DNA from: Candolleomyces eurysporus
Lineage: Eukaryota; Basidiomycota; Agaricomycetes; Agaricales; Psathyrellaceae
NCBI GenBank assembly: GCA_027579435.1
Contig: JANBPK010001761.1
Location: 1 to 11,802, forward strand
Length of the DNA stretch: 11,802 nt
Reading direction: 5' to 3'
The position numbers and the translations under genes were made by a program. The notes beneath the pieces are model-generated. The model was given only the letters and a program-made list of their open reading frames with translations, searched no databases and had not been told where the DNA came from. Shown in pieces: positions 1-8,973 of this stretch; within the stretch, counting starts at the first letter, position 1; the number at the start of each line of letters is the position of its first letter.

Positions 1-1
1 T

Positions 2-580
2 TCATCCCTGGCGTTCCGTCAACAATCCGACGGACAATGGTTCGATGTTTTTCCTTACGAAAATGGCGAACATGACTTCCTCGATGATGTATTCGGCCTC
101 GACAATTGGAGCGACAGCATCCAAGACATCGGCTCCATCGATACCCGTGAGGGCCGTCTCATCACCTTCCCCAACATCCTGCAACACCAAGTCCAACCTT
201 TCAAACTCGCCGACCCGACTAAGCCGGGACATAGGAAGATCCTCGCTTTGTTCTTGGTGGATCCCAATGTTCGGGTCATCAGTACCGCAGACGTCCCGTG
301 CCAGAGGCAGGATTGGTGGTGGGATGAGATGCTGAAGGCGACCTCTCCGCTGTCTCAGCCATCGAAGAACGCTTCTTTCGCAGAGGCCAAAGCCGCTGCA
401 GGAATCCATAAACTACCTTCCGAGCTACAGAGAATGGTGTTTGACGATATCAGTGATTTCCCGATCAGCATGGACAAAGCGAAGGAGTATAGGGAACAGT
501 TGATGGAGGAAAGAAAGACGTTCGTGTTGAAGCACCAAAAGGAGTTCGCGGCTCAGACAATTGCTCTCTGCGAGCATTAG
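2..580 (+). CDS. DUF4246-family protein, C-terminal part (5' end outside window)
   Basis: This is an open frame of 192 codons ending in TAG, with no start in the window. I recognise the C-terminal half of fungal DUF4246 proteins: an EGRLITFPN stretch (visible residues 50-58), then LQHQVQPF (60-67), then GHRKILALFLVDP (76-88), and a basic helical tail (EERKTFV...) ending in the LCEH typical of the family. Family members are usually about 500-700 residues, so more than half is missing. The function is not established. The His at visible residue 62, followed 16 residues later by an Arg opening a hydrophobic strand, resembles the distal iron ligand and 2-oxoglutarate-binding Arg of a double-stranded beta-helix dioxygenase; that reading is inference. 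The frame is uninterrupted, and no intron is needed in the visible part. The gene converges on GRC3 across 2.8 kb. Confidence 0.85.
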   Translation, partial: SSLAFRQQSDGQWFDVFPYENGEHDFLDDVFGLDNWSDSIQDIGSIDTREGRLITFPNILQHQVQPFKLADPTKPGHRKILALFLVDPNVRVISTADVPCQRQDWWWDEMLKATSPLSQPSKNASFAEAKAAAGIHKLPSELQRMVFDDISDFPISMDKAKEYREQLMEERKTFVLKHQKEFAAQTIALCEH

Positions 581-1571
581 ATACATACTTTAAAGGATTC
601 GTGTTATAACGGTCGATATTTAGGCCAGTATCGAAGCGTGTTCAGTAGAGGGGTGTGCTCCGAACGTCCGTTTCTACAAGTTCTCACCGTGTATGGAAGC
701 CTCCGGCCTTTTTTTCTTTAAGCAGGACGAGCACGCTGGTGGATGTGGTCTTGGTCATCACTCCTTTTCGCTGATTCTGAGTCCAAGTTCTGACCCTTGG
801 GACTCTGCTCGATTTTCCCTTTCTGTTCCTCGCCGGATAGGTGTCTTGTTCGGTTGATGCTCATCTACTACGTATCGATGTCCTGTAGCTCAAGCACCCG
901 AACAAGAAACGGACAGATCAAAGCAATCGTCATGGAACCGACTTCATTCTTGCGTCTTGATGCGTATAAATTACAGGGGAAGAAATGGAGTGGATGTATT
1001 TTATCACGGGCTAACGTTGCATGCTATGTAGAATGAGATCACCGTCGAGTAAGCCAGGGAGCCAAACTCTGGCCCTTCACCGATGGGGACGGAAACGCCC
1101 CACTATCAGGGAACTCGAAAGAAATGGGGCTATTGGTAACGACAAAGGCCACCACGGTACATATCAGTCCGCTTTGTTTCAAGCACTGCATATCCTCCCA
1201 AGGATAAACGGCAACGAAGCGAGAAAACAAAGGAACACCCCGAACATGATCAGGTCGGGAATGCGCCACACAAACTCACAGCCACTCCAACTTGGATGAC
1301 GCCGGGCGCTAATAGCTTTGGTCGCACTGGGAACGCTGTGGCGTTTTACTTTTCAGCAACATGGACTCGAATTTGAGGACAATCTATGTCGTGCATAGTA
1401 GACAGGCACCCTAGGAGTCACCCCACCTTGACCGTTGCGTAACGGTGGTAATTTCCCTTCAGGTGAGTGCTCGCCATACAGATTTCCTTTTGTTTCCTAT
1501 TTCGATCCACAGGCGAGGTGGGTAAATGGATCGTCTAGTGTCATAATGGAGCCCAATGTGGCGCCTGTGCT

Positions 1572-1599
1572 AGTAACGCCGTACTAGTACGGTATTACT
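1572..1599. repeat. Imperfect 28-bp palindrome
   Basis: The centre CCGTACTAGTACGG (1579-1592) is a perfect 14-bp palindrome. After two mismatched pairs the symmetry resumes with AGTAA (1572-1576) against TTACT (1595-1599). It lies about 110 bp outside the left arm of the inverted-repeat pair. It could be a dimeric protein-binding site, a cruciform-prone sequence or the worn end of a mobile element. Its role is unknown. Confidence 0.6.
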
Positions 1600-1708
1600 G
1601 ACGGTATCTGTACTCATCCGAGAGAGTACACAGCATCGCGGCAAGGTTCCCCCTTTATATAAAGACGACTGAAGGTCCTGCCATGTCTCGTCAAGAGGTA
1701 CAGCATAG

Positions 1709-1938
1709 CCCCCAAGATCCTTCGCTTTACCCCACAAGCAAGGGTGTCCTACCTCTGCTCACAAGTCTGATAGCCCGCCTTCGACACACTCCTTTCAATT
1801 TTCCCGGCTCGTCCCAACACATCCGTCGTCACTCCCACTCTCAGGGAAATCGAAGAGATCAGTACACATTCTCCACGCCATTTTTCCTCGTTCAAAATCC
1901 ATCCCTTTCGATTATGTGATGGTGGATCAGACCTACTG
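1709..1938 (+). repeat. Left arm of a diverged long inverted repeat
   Basis: Read on + this arm matches the reverse complement of 2870-3094. Collinear anchors are CCCCCAAG (1709-1716 against 3087-3094), a shared TACCCCA/AGCAAG block, CTCTGCTC and CAAGTCTG, CCGTC and GTCACTCCCAC, AGTACACAT (1861-1869 against 2945-2953) and ATCAGACC-ACTG (1926-1938 against 2870-2882). By eye, identity is around two thirds, with small gaps. Order and spacing are kept over about 225 bp, so chance is unlikely. The arm overlaps a 78-codon open frame (1683-1919) that is not a credible gene. Confidence 0.7.
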
Positions 1939-2869
1939 AACGCTTTCGCGTCATAGTCTAAGGGCCCTTGACAGCATACCAAAGGAAATTAGCACCAGTC
2001 CTGTTTTCATGATCATCAGGCATGGTGCAATTTTCCGCTGTCTCTTCGCGCAACCTGGACGTCGATCTCAATTTGGCCAAGTGGGAGTTTTGCGGATTCA
2101 GAGCCGTTCCCGAGCATTAAGCCGGCAGAATGACTCGGAGACGACGTACTGCACACTTTCTTTTATTGGAGAAGGACGCCCTCATTCATATCGGTTCGCT
2201 CAGTCATCCGCCCATTCATTCATTCCCTATACGACAACACCGGCTCTCCACAACGAAACTCCGTAGAATCCCCCGTTGGCACCCAGTCTGCCAATGCAGT
2301 GGTAGACGCTCCGGAGGGGCTCCTCCCAGTAGCCCTGCTCCCCCTGGTGCCCGGTGGACATCTCGACGCCTCTCCAGACAGTTGTACGAACTTGGTCTAG
2401 AGGCCAGATAGCAGGCATATCAGCCAGAACACCTGATCCCACCGCCTATCCTACAAAGTCAGCAAAGCCTTGTACACCAATGCGCCGAAGCAGGTCGGCC
2501 TGTAGACACCTGCCATCTTCAAGCACCGAGTGCCGCAGTTGGTGTGCATCGCATCACAATCAACTTGGCGCCTTGAAGTACATGGCTTTACGGACTTTGA
2601 GGGATACGCGGAGGGATCAGTTGTACTGGCCGATACACTACGTCTGGGTCACTGTTTGGAGCGGCGCCGAACCGTCCCACCCCATTTACCAGGACTAATG
2701 GGAGGAAGCCATTGCTGCATACCATATTGCACTCCCAAACCAGTATTCGTCTGGGTGCTCCCGTAACAGTAGCGGATATGTGCGCTATGCCGGATGAGAA
2801 AAGGGTTGCTGCCATTTGGCTTCGCATATTGCCAGGACACTTGTTGGACCGACGGCGAATAGCGATGCG
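1939..2869. mobile_element. Possible decayed element body between inverted arms
   Basis: This is the spacer enclosed by the two inverted arms, 931 nt long. No frame encodes a recognisable transposase or reverse transcriptase. Frame +1 at 2287-2400 reads as a fairly coding-like run of 37 codons before TAG, and other short runs follow in shifted frames, as expected of an old broken insert. Two alternatives are equally open: a foldback or MITE-like element with long terminal inverted repeats, or two solo LTRs of one family in opposite orientation. I see no target-site duplication. Confidence 0.3.
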
Positions 2870-3094
2870 CAGTGGGTCTGATATACCGTCGAATAGATAG
2901 AAATAGGGTTCTTAGGCTAGATAGAGATATAGGCGTACTAGACGATGTGTACTTCTCGCCTTGAGGGTGGGAGTGACGGGTGAGACGCTGGGCTGCGCCG
3001 GGATAGCTAGAGGGGTGTGTGTGGGCGGATTTCCAGACTTGGGAGCAGAGACAGGAAACACTTGCTTTTGGGGTATGGCAAAGGAACTTGGGGG
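2870..3094 (-). repeat. Right arm of a diverged long inverted repeat
   Basis: The reverse complement of this arm matches 1709-1938, with the same anchor order and spacing. A minus-strand open frame of 155 codons (2649-3116) runs across the arm. Its middle reads like the + frame of the left arm: both contain a Pro-Gly-x-x-Gln segment followed by Arg-His-Ser-His-x-Gln-Gly. This similarity is what revealed the repeat. Because it can be explained by DNA homology alone, it does not prove that either frame codes. Confidence 0.7.
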
Positions 3095-3424
3095 TGTCTC
3101 GTTCAAGTTGTTGCACTTCTCGACCAATCTGTAGTAGCGGTAGTCATGAATCCGGATTGGTTCTGACATGTGGAATACGTTAACCATTTCGAAGTTTAGT
3201 CAACCGGTATACGCTTAAGCGGATTCCGAAAGTCGAAACGAACTGCGAGTGCCCAGATCAAAGGCAAAGTCAATAATGGAGGGCATGGGATCAGGAAGGA
3301 CAGGGCGCAACGACCCATCTCTCTCTTCCAGACGAGAACGGGAATCATTGCAGATGTGTCTTGAGCAAAGATCACAGTGGATTATAGCAGGTACAACAGC
3401 GACATCAGCAATTTAGATCCAGAA

Positions 3425-6400
3425 TCACATCAGCCCCCTCCTCAACACATTCCTTCTAATCCGCCTCTTCTCCCCACCCTTCTGCCTCGTNGCCCCCGAG
3501 TTTACCCCATTGAAGGTACGGTGTCTTGCTAGGGTCCATCTCTACTACCCCTTCTCCTTCCTCTCCCGCTCCTCCCCTTTCTCTTCTTTCACCCTCTCCT
3601 TCTATTTCGCCGAGACCTATGCCTGTAATACCCGCTGCACCAGAAGAAGAGGTAGTAGAGTCGAAGGCCCTAAAATCCAACCATCCCCAAACAGGCAATT
3701 CCATCTCTCCCTTGATGAGAACCCGCGTTTCTTGTAAGAGGGAGGGCGGGACGGGTGTGAGGAGTTGGAGGTCCACCTCATACTCTCCGTCGTCTCCTTC
3801 TTTTCCTTCTGCTCCATGGTCTAGCTCTCCACGGACAGGAGTATGAAGAGGATCAGCATGCCGTGGATGCACACCGCGCACAATCCCCAGCCCAATACAG
3901 GTCGAAGTGTACGGTGACGGTGGGAGACGTCCTTGTGTGTATGGTAATGTCCCTCCTCTTCTTCCCCGTCTCCCGTTGCCCTGCTCCCCCTCACCACTCA
4001 TGTCATCATCCATATTTTCCAGATCGACGTTGCCTTCATCATCAACATCGTCGACAACCAACCCAACTACACCCCCACACAAAACCCTCCCCACTTCCTC
4101 CCTAACGACATCCTCGCTGCCCGCACCGCACAGCACTACTTTCTTAATCCCCGCTTCGCGTAGAGAGAGGTTGTATGGGCGCATAGCAAGGAGGGGTTTC
4201 TGGGTTTGCCATTCGATGTCGAGCGGGGTAGGAGAGGTATGTGATGAAGGAGTAGGGGAAGTCGGTGGTGGAGAAGGAAACACCGAGTGGAAATAAGATA
4301 GGAGGCTCATGGCCCTTTGGTCCGCCGCACTACTCCACGTTCCACCCCCTACTCCGCCTCTTCCTCCCGGTCCCTCTGGAACTGAGGATATAGGAGGTTG
4401 CAGGTCATACATCCTCACCTTCTTCCCGTTGGCGATTGTACTGACAGGGTACTCGTCGTATCCGGTCGAGTGGAATGCACTAAACCCATGGCCGTGTTGA
4501 TGGTGAACCGGCTCCGACTCGTCTTGCTGATGATGGGCAGGCGACGAGAATGCGAAGATATCCATCACACCAAACTCGTCCTCGATTTTACGCACCAGGT
4601 CCGCTCCGAGACCTTTCGTCCATCCCATAGTGTTGATCACGAGTGGGATGATGGTTTTAAGTCTTCTTCGTCTCCCTCCTCGTCCTTCGGCGCCTCTCCT
4701 TTCACTACCGTTCTCCTCGTCTTTATCATCGCTCCTATCGTCCCCCTCCTCGTCCTCTTCCTCTTCTTCATCAGCCTCCCTCTCCTCAAACCCAAATCTA
4801 GAGTAAGTTGCAGCAAAAGCAGACCCGAACCGCACGCCCTCCCTATAGCACTCCCAAAGCGCCCTCGCACCCTCCAGCCAGAGCTCCACTTCGTTCTTCG
4901 GTGTCGTACACCCCAAATACAGCGATTTGACCGTGATAGGTGAAGATTGATTCTGTGACCACGGAGGCGACATCGATGTCGAAGGGTCATGCGATTGAGT
5001 ACATCCAGTCGAAACTGAAGGATGCGTCCACGGAGGGCCAAAAACAGGCTTCGAGAGAAGAGAAAGCGAGATGACACCTGGGGGTGTAAATTCCGGTTGG
5101 CCTGGGTCAAGGTCTAGGTAGGCTACGTGTGTGTATCTGGGTTCGTTGATAAAAAGGTCAGCTCCAGTTCCGGATTTAGCAAAGCAAGAGAGGAGATAGG
5201 GTGCAATAGGACGGCAGTAGGAAGACGAGAAAAGAGGCGAAGGGTGATAAAAGAAGGAAAGGAAAGGAGAAAACACGAATACGTACACATCCAACAGCCG
5301 ATTTACCAGTGTCTTCGCAAAAGTACTCTTCCCAGCGTTCTTGGGCCCTTTCACTAAGTACACGTTCCCAGTTTCGTCATCAACGCCATGACTTGTCGAA
5401 GGGAGGTTGGCTGAGATAGCACGATCGAGTGCGTCAGACCAGGAGGGAGGCAATACAAATGGATGGATGTCGGATAGTTGGTCGGAGACCTAAATATGTT
5501 TATTTGTTAGTTTATTCTGGTAGAAGATATCGCGAAAAGGAAGGAAATGAGGGAGAGAACGAATGGATCAATGCTCACAATACTCAACCCCCGAATCCCA
5601 ATCACCCCACTCGCAGAGTGCTGCTGCCACTTGGACGGCTCAAACACGTTCNAAAAAAGGTCGACATATCCTCCCCAGACCTTCCACACCCGTTCTAAGT
5701 TCCGAGAACAACAGCACAGCCCCATGTCGCTTCAGATCTTCGTCTACCTCGATTCTCGATGGTAGGTTGAGGTTGGGGAGTACTGACGACGACCAAGACT
5801 TGGTGGAAGTAAAAGCACATCGAATAACCGGTAAAGGGGAAGATTTGGGCGCAAAGACTCGATGAGCCTCGTGTGACGCATGTAGCGTCGTTCCGAACAT
5901 CGTAATGGATCCATGTAGGACGGTGACACTGCATGTTCCGAGGAGACACAGGGTATCGTGTGATGGGAGGAGTACGATAGTCGAGAGCGGTAGTTTCCCA
6001 AGGCCAAGTTTCAATAGCTCGTCTTCTGAAAGTGGAAAGGCTGTCTCTTCTAAAATCGGTTTAAACGTTGATAGCGGTGTCGATATGGTTTGTTGTTGGT
6101 TGGCTTTCTGCGCGTGAGGGAAGAGCGTGGAGAGTGTAAGGCCTCCGTCAATTTGCATCAGGCTGTCTTCGTCCGATAGGCTTTCGGACGAAAGGAATGC
6201 CTCTTCGTCTCCATCGTCTGCGCCTTCCAGTCCAACGATGAGAGAGTCTGAGTCTGACTCCGAGTCGGAGCCCAGCGTTATAACGTCCTGTCCCTGCTTG
6301 AATGAGTCCTGCTGCGGCGTTGTAAAGTACCGCTGCGATCTTGAAGCAGGTTTCGGTGTTTTCTTGGAGTCCTTTTTCCTATCCTTCCTCTTCCTCTTTG

Positions 6401-6662
6401 ATGTCTCTCCCAATCTTTCCTCGTCCTCCTCGTGCAGCTCCCCCGGCCGCTTCGTCTTCGCCTTCTTTTTGCTCCTACTCGATGAAGGAGTGCGTTTCTG
6501 CTCAGTCTCAGATGAGGGCTGAGACTTCCTCTTGGACGAATATGACGCATCCGAGGGTCCCCATTCCGGTGTAGCAGCCATCGAGACGTCGCCATCGTTG
6601 GCTTGCGCGTGTGCCTGTGCTTTGGCAAGTGCTGCCTTTCGGGCAGCCACTGCACTTATCAT
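3425..6662 (-). CDS. GRC3: Polynucleotide 5'-hydroxyl kinase Grc3/NOL9 (three coding exons)
   Basis: Grc3 phosphorylates the 5'-OH of RNA and, with the nuclease Las1, processes ITS2 of pre-rRNA in the nucleolus. The coding exons are 6662-5579, 5489-5287 and 5136-3425, giving about 998 residues if the N at 5652 and the N at 3491 are treated as spurious extra bases. Seen in order: start MISAVAARKAA; basic clusters at residues 65-72 and 89-97, likely nuclear targeting; Nol9-type N-terminal domain about 200-360, including FAPKSSPLP and ELRTGVEGLG; Walker A GPKNAGKST at 409-417; YLDLDPGQPEF with the Asp-x-Asp at 437-439; LYLGCTTPKNE; NTMGWTKGLG near 597-605; an acidic insert about 550-570; LPVWGWLDF and YLQWGK near the C-terminus; and a basic tail ending RRNVLRRGLM. 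Yeast Grc3 and human NOL9 are roughly 630-700 residues, so this copy is enlarged by low-complexity inserts. The start has A at -3. A short unspliced intron inside the last exon cannot be excluded. Confidence 0.9.
5137..5286 (-). other. GRC3: GRC3 intron 2 (150 nt, in frame, no stop)
   Basis: The donor GTACGT starts at 5286. Near the 3' end lies a CTGAC branch site followed by a T-run, and the acceptor is CCCAG at 5137. Splicing joins RLLD to VYTHVAYLDLDPG, the expected spacing between Walker A and the Asp-x-Asp motif. The intron is a multiple of three and has no stop, so simple translation reads through it and adds 50 unrelated residues. Its CT-rich composition and splice signals argue that it is removed. 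Confidence 0.85.
5490..5578 (-). other. GRC3: GRC3 intron 1 (89 nt)
   Basis: The donor GTGAGC starts at 5578 and the acceptor ATTTAG ends at 5490, both in phase 0. Splicing joins GIRGLSI to VSDQLSDIHPFVLPPSW, which carries the frame into the Walker A exon. Unspliced reading adds a run that ends in stops. Confidence 0.85.
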
Positions 6663-6667
6663 GTTGT

Positions 6668-6728
6668 CTAAAATAAAAATTGTGTTCCATTAGTATCCTC
6701 TGAGCGATAATAAGATAGAAAGACTTAC
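6668..6728 (-). other. GRC3: GRC3 5'UTR intron (61 nt)
   Basis: The donor GTAAGT starts at 6728. A branch-like TACTAAT lies in the 3' half, and a T-rich tract leads to the acceptor TTTTAG at 6668, five bases before the ATG. The upstream exon has no frame that joins convincingly to the protein, so I place the intron in the leader. Introns in this position often affect expression in fungi; whether it does here is unknown. Confidence 0.7.
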
Positions 6729-7466
6729 CCTAGCCCGAATAAATACGCAAGCAACCTTGAGGGAGAGCCTGGAGACGCGCAGGAAATTTCGCGATCACGC
6801 GCCGATAGTCCGGGCCGCCTCCGGCTCGTCTCGATGACGTCAGTTCTTCCAAGCGTCTACTATCTCGGAGGCCTAGGGGTTGGCTGCAGGTGGCATAAGC
6901 ATTGGCCTCTTCTCGATTCCTTTTCAAGTTCTGAAGGCATCCACCAAATCTCCCATCAAATATCTACCAATCGACCGAAATGTTCAAAGGTGATCAGCCC
7001 AAGACATGGGAGCCTGAGATGAGACGGACCCTTCGCTGTCTCATTGGGGTCTACGTTTACGGTCAAACGTGTCTCTAGCCCTTGACTCCACTCATCAAGG
7101 TCAGCCAACTATCTCTCCATGAATCTGCATGCTTGTCAACCAACCACCTTTTCGACAAGGTCAGCCTCTGGAGAATTTATATTGGGCTGGCGGCGTCGCT
7201 AANCCCCCCAAGACGTTCCACGGTTTCCCATTTCACTTTTCTGCACATCAACATTACTATTCAACCCTATCTGCACATTTCCTACTCTCTACATCCTATC
7301 AACAGGGCTCTGTCTACTATTCTCACCACTTCGTACCATTACTTCAAAACATTCAATACGCTACGCGTCCACTCATTCACTGAATCTCGATACTTCATTC
7401 AAAGCCTAAGCTTGAAGCACGCACTCTTACTCGTCTCACCTTCCTCACTCTCCCATCGAGTCTATC
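6729..7466. promoter_or_regulatory. Divergent promoter region, GRC3 / unknown gene
   Basis: About 740 bp separate the GRC3 leader intron from the start of the 403-residue gene. The half nearer the unknown gene is CT- and CA-rich, as fungal leaders often are, with a weak TATA-like TTTATATTGG near 7178. An 11-bp sequence, CAAGGTCAGCC, occurs twice in direct orientation (7096-7106 and 7157-7167). ATGAGAC (7019-7025) and GTCTCAT (7038-7044) can pair as a short hairpin. An N lies at 7203 before six C. No credible ORF is present. Confidence 0.5.
6835..6842. promoter_or_regulatory. CRE/ATF-type site TGACGTCA
   Basis: This is a perfect palindromic TGACGTCA, the known site of CRE-binding bZIP factors of the ATF/CREB class, including fungal Atf1/Sko1 relatives. 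It lies in the shared upstream region, about 107 bp before the GRC3 leader-intron donor and 173 bp before the GRC3 ATG. It could act on GRC3 or on both divergent genes. An 8-bp match can occur by chance. Confidence 0.35.
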
Positions 7467-8736
7467 ATGTCCACGGCGACACATGACGGCAAGACGGTCG
7501 GCGCTCAGTCTATGATATCGGGCGACTGCGACCATCCTACCTCCCTGCCTCGTTCGACTCGTTCGCCAGGAGATGATGTCTTGGATTTTCCAAGTCACTT
7601 CGATACCTCGAGGGTAAGTCAACAATTTAATTTCATTCCCCATACAAGTGCTTAAACATCTCACGGCGCAGAACGTTCGCACTGAGCGAAAGATCTACAC
7701 TCGAGATCTGACTTCGAGGACGGATAACAGACTCGACCTCGAGTCGCCCGAGCCTTTCCCAGCGAGGTCCCCATCCCGACTCGACCAGCTGATCTTTTCT
7801 TCACCTCCCGGGTTGCTCAGCAGTGGACGAGCGACGCAAACGCCGCGGCTGTCCGCGATCCCGTTCTTCCCAGGCCCAATCCACGAGCTCTTTCCCTCTC
7901 GTTGGTACGACGACGATGACGACGACGTACAAAAGTCGAATCAAGACGTGGAGGGCGTCGATTCGAGCTGCGAGACGTCCTTCGCTAGTGTCGAGGATAC
8001 GAGCTTCAGCAGCTTGGGTTTCGGTCATAGCATGGGAGGAGCAGGCGACGAGAGTTACTCCGACGAGTACGAGTCGGCGAATACTTCATTGTCCCTGTCG
8101 TCTCTGGGAGGATGCGGTGCGGGGGCCGGCGCTGGTCTCGCAGGAGTAGGAAGGAGGGAGAAGGTGTTGCGGACACACAAGGAGTTGGTTGGCCTCGGGA
8201 TATTAGGCCTAGACGAGGATCTGGCTTTGCGTCTATCGTCCTTAGGGGTTCCCTATTCCCAATCCCTCTTCGCAGATTCAGCTTCGAGCAAGGATTCGGG
8301 AAGCCCTCACTGCAAAAACGACATCAGCGTCGCAGTCGAAGAAGAGGAAGCAGAGAACGCGAATATCGACCAGGACATCGTCATACCATACTCCTCTTTA
8401 TCCTCGTTCTCGGGGCACATTCTCACCTCCATCCCGGAATGCGATTTAGAATTCGACGACGATTCTGCCGAGGTCGATTCTTCCGGGCTTGGAGGTTTTG
8501 ACGGCGAGCTGTCGTGGCTCTGTTCACCGTCTCCCTCTCCCACATCTCCATCGTTTCCTTCTCCATCCCCCTCAGAGTACTCGAGCGATGCCCTGTACAG
8601 GCTCAGGGAGTCTTTCTCGGGAAAAGGTCAGCCCGGAGTGAGGCTACGAGCTTCGACGTACCCCTCATCCCCTTCTTCGAACTCGTCAACGTCGGCGCCA
8701 TTGTCCTTGTCGGTCTTGAAGTCTGTAACTTATTAG
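7467..8736 (+). CDS. Unknown Ser-rich, acidic protein, 403 residues (two exons)
   Basis: The exons are 7467-7613 and 7672-8736. The ATG has A at -3 and follows a CT-rich leader. I do not recognise the family. The protein is soluble-looking, with no signal peptide or membrane segment. Seen in order: a polar N-terminus; ERKIYTRDL (54-62); a Pro/Ser stretch with SRLDQLIFSSPPGLL (84-98); a distinctive PFFPGPIHELFPSRWYD (113-129) leading into six Asp (129-134); Ser- and Gly-rich segments, with a Gly-Ala run near 196-206; a possible helical block REKVLRTHKELVGLGILGLDE (211-231); acidic patches (272-276, 309-313); a Ser-Pro run at 335-350; and a Ser-rich tail. Most of it looks disordered. The best-ordered parts, near 113-128 and 211-240, are where homologues would be conserved. 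It is divergent from GRC3. Third-position codon bias and the clean intron support a real gene. Confidence 0.75.
7614..7671 (+). other. Intron of the 403-residue gene (58 nt)
   Basis: The donor GTAAGT is at 7614, and the acceptor GGCGCAG ends at 7671, both in phase 0. It joins FDTSR to NVRTERK. A CTTAAAC/CTCAC branch-like stretch precedes the acceptor. Without splicing, exon 1 runs to a stop inside the intron. Confidence 0.8.
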
Positions 8737-8973
8737 ATAGCCATCAGTAGTAGCTTCAAAAAGGAAGTGTAAAAAGCGTTAGTTTGTCGGTACTTACTGA
8801 AAAAAAAAAAACTGTGGTCGTACACTGGGAACCAGTCATCAAAGCGTACTTGCTTGTTCGACGCTTTGTGGCGACCGGGCTAGTTCAACTGGACGAGGGT
8901 AAAAATGAAGGATCCAACCGGTCAAGAGTTGAACGTCGAACGGTGAAACCAATCAACGAGGACCGCGGTTTAG

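Larger units (their letters stand above)
581..3424. other. Gene-poor intergenic region with repeat relics
   Basis: This 2.8 kb lies between the convergent DUF4246 and GRC3 genes. Open frames here are short (under about 155 codons), lack recognisable domains and lie on both strands, so I call no gene. It holds the palindrome at 1572-1599, a TATA-like stretch at 1654-1664 with no gene behind it, and the inverted-repeat pair at 1709-1938 and 2870-3094. A short coding-like run at 2287-2400 (+), rich in Leu, Val and Pro, lies in the repeat spacer and ends in TAG. I see nothing else to name in 600-1570 or in 3100-3424 apart from the likely 3' flank of GRC3. Confidence 0.6.

Noticed and set aside
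1654..1919. TATA-like TTTATATAAAG followed by a 78-codon ORF starting at 1683
   Set aside because: The ATG is too close to the TATA-like sequence for a normal leader, and the ORF lies in the repeat arm with no protein features.
2649..3116. 155-codon minus-strand open frame
   Set aside because: It covers the right repeat arm. Its similarity to the left-arm frame is explained by the inverted DNA repeat, it has no domain, and its composition is Ser/Pro/Thr-rich.
3907..4943. Plus-strand open frames of 129 and 181 codons opposite GRC3
   Set aside because: They lie antisense to the strongly supported GRC3 exon 3, are Ser/Pro-rich as expected from the complement of Glu/Gly-rich coding sequence, and have no domain.
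5137..5286. 50 residues read as part of Grc3
   Set aside because: Good splice signals and the expected Walker A to Asp-x-Asp spacing show that this is an intron.
6730..6927. 65-codon minus-strand open frame upstream of GRC3
   Set aside because: It ends in TAG right at the leader-intron donor and does not join to GRC3. It is at most an upstream ORF in the leader.
8800..8811. Run of 12 A as a retroposon or processed-pseudogene tail
   Set aside because: No duplicated target site or homologous body is visible. It lies about 64 nt past the stop of a spliced gene, and simple A-runs are common.
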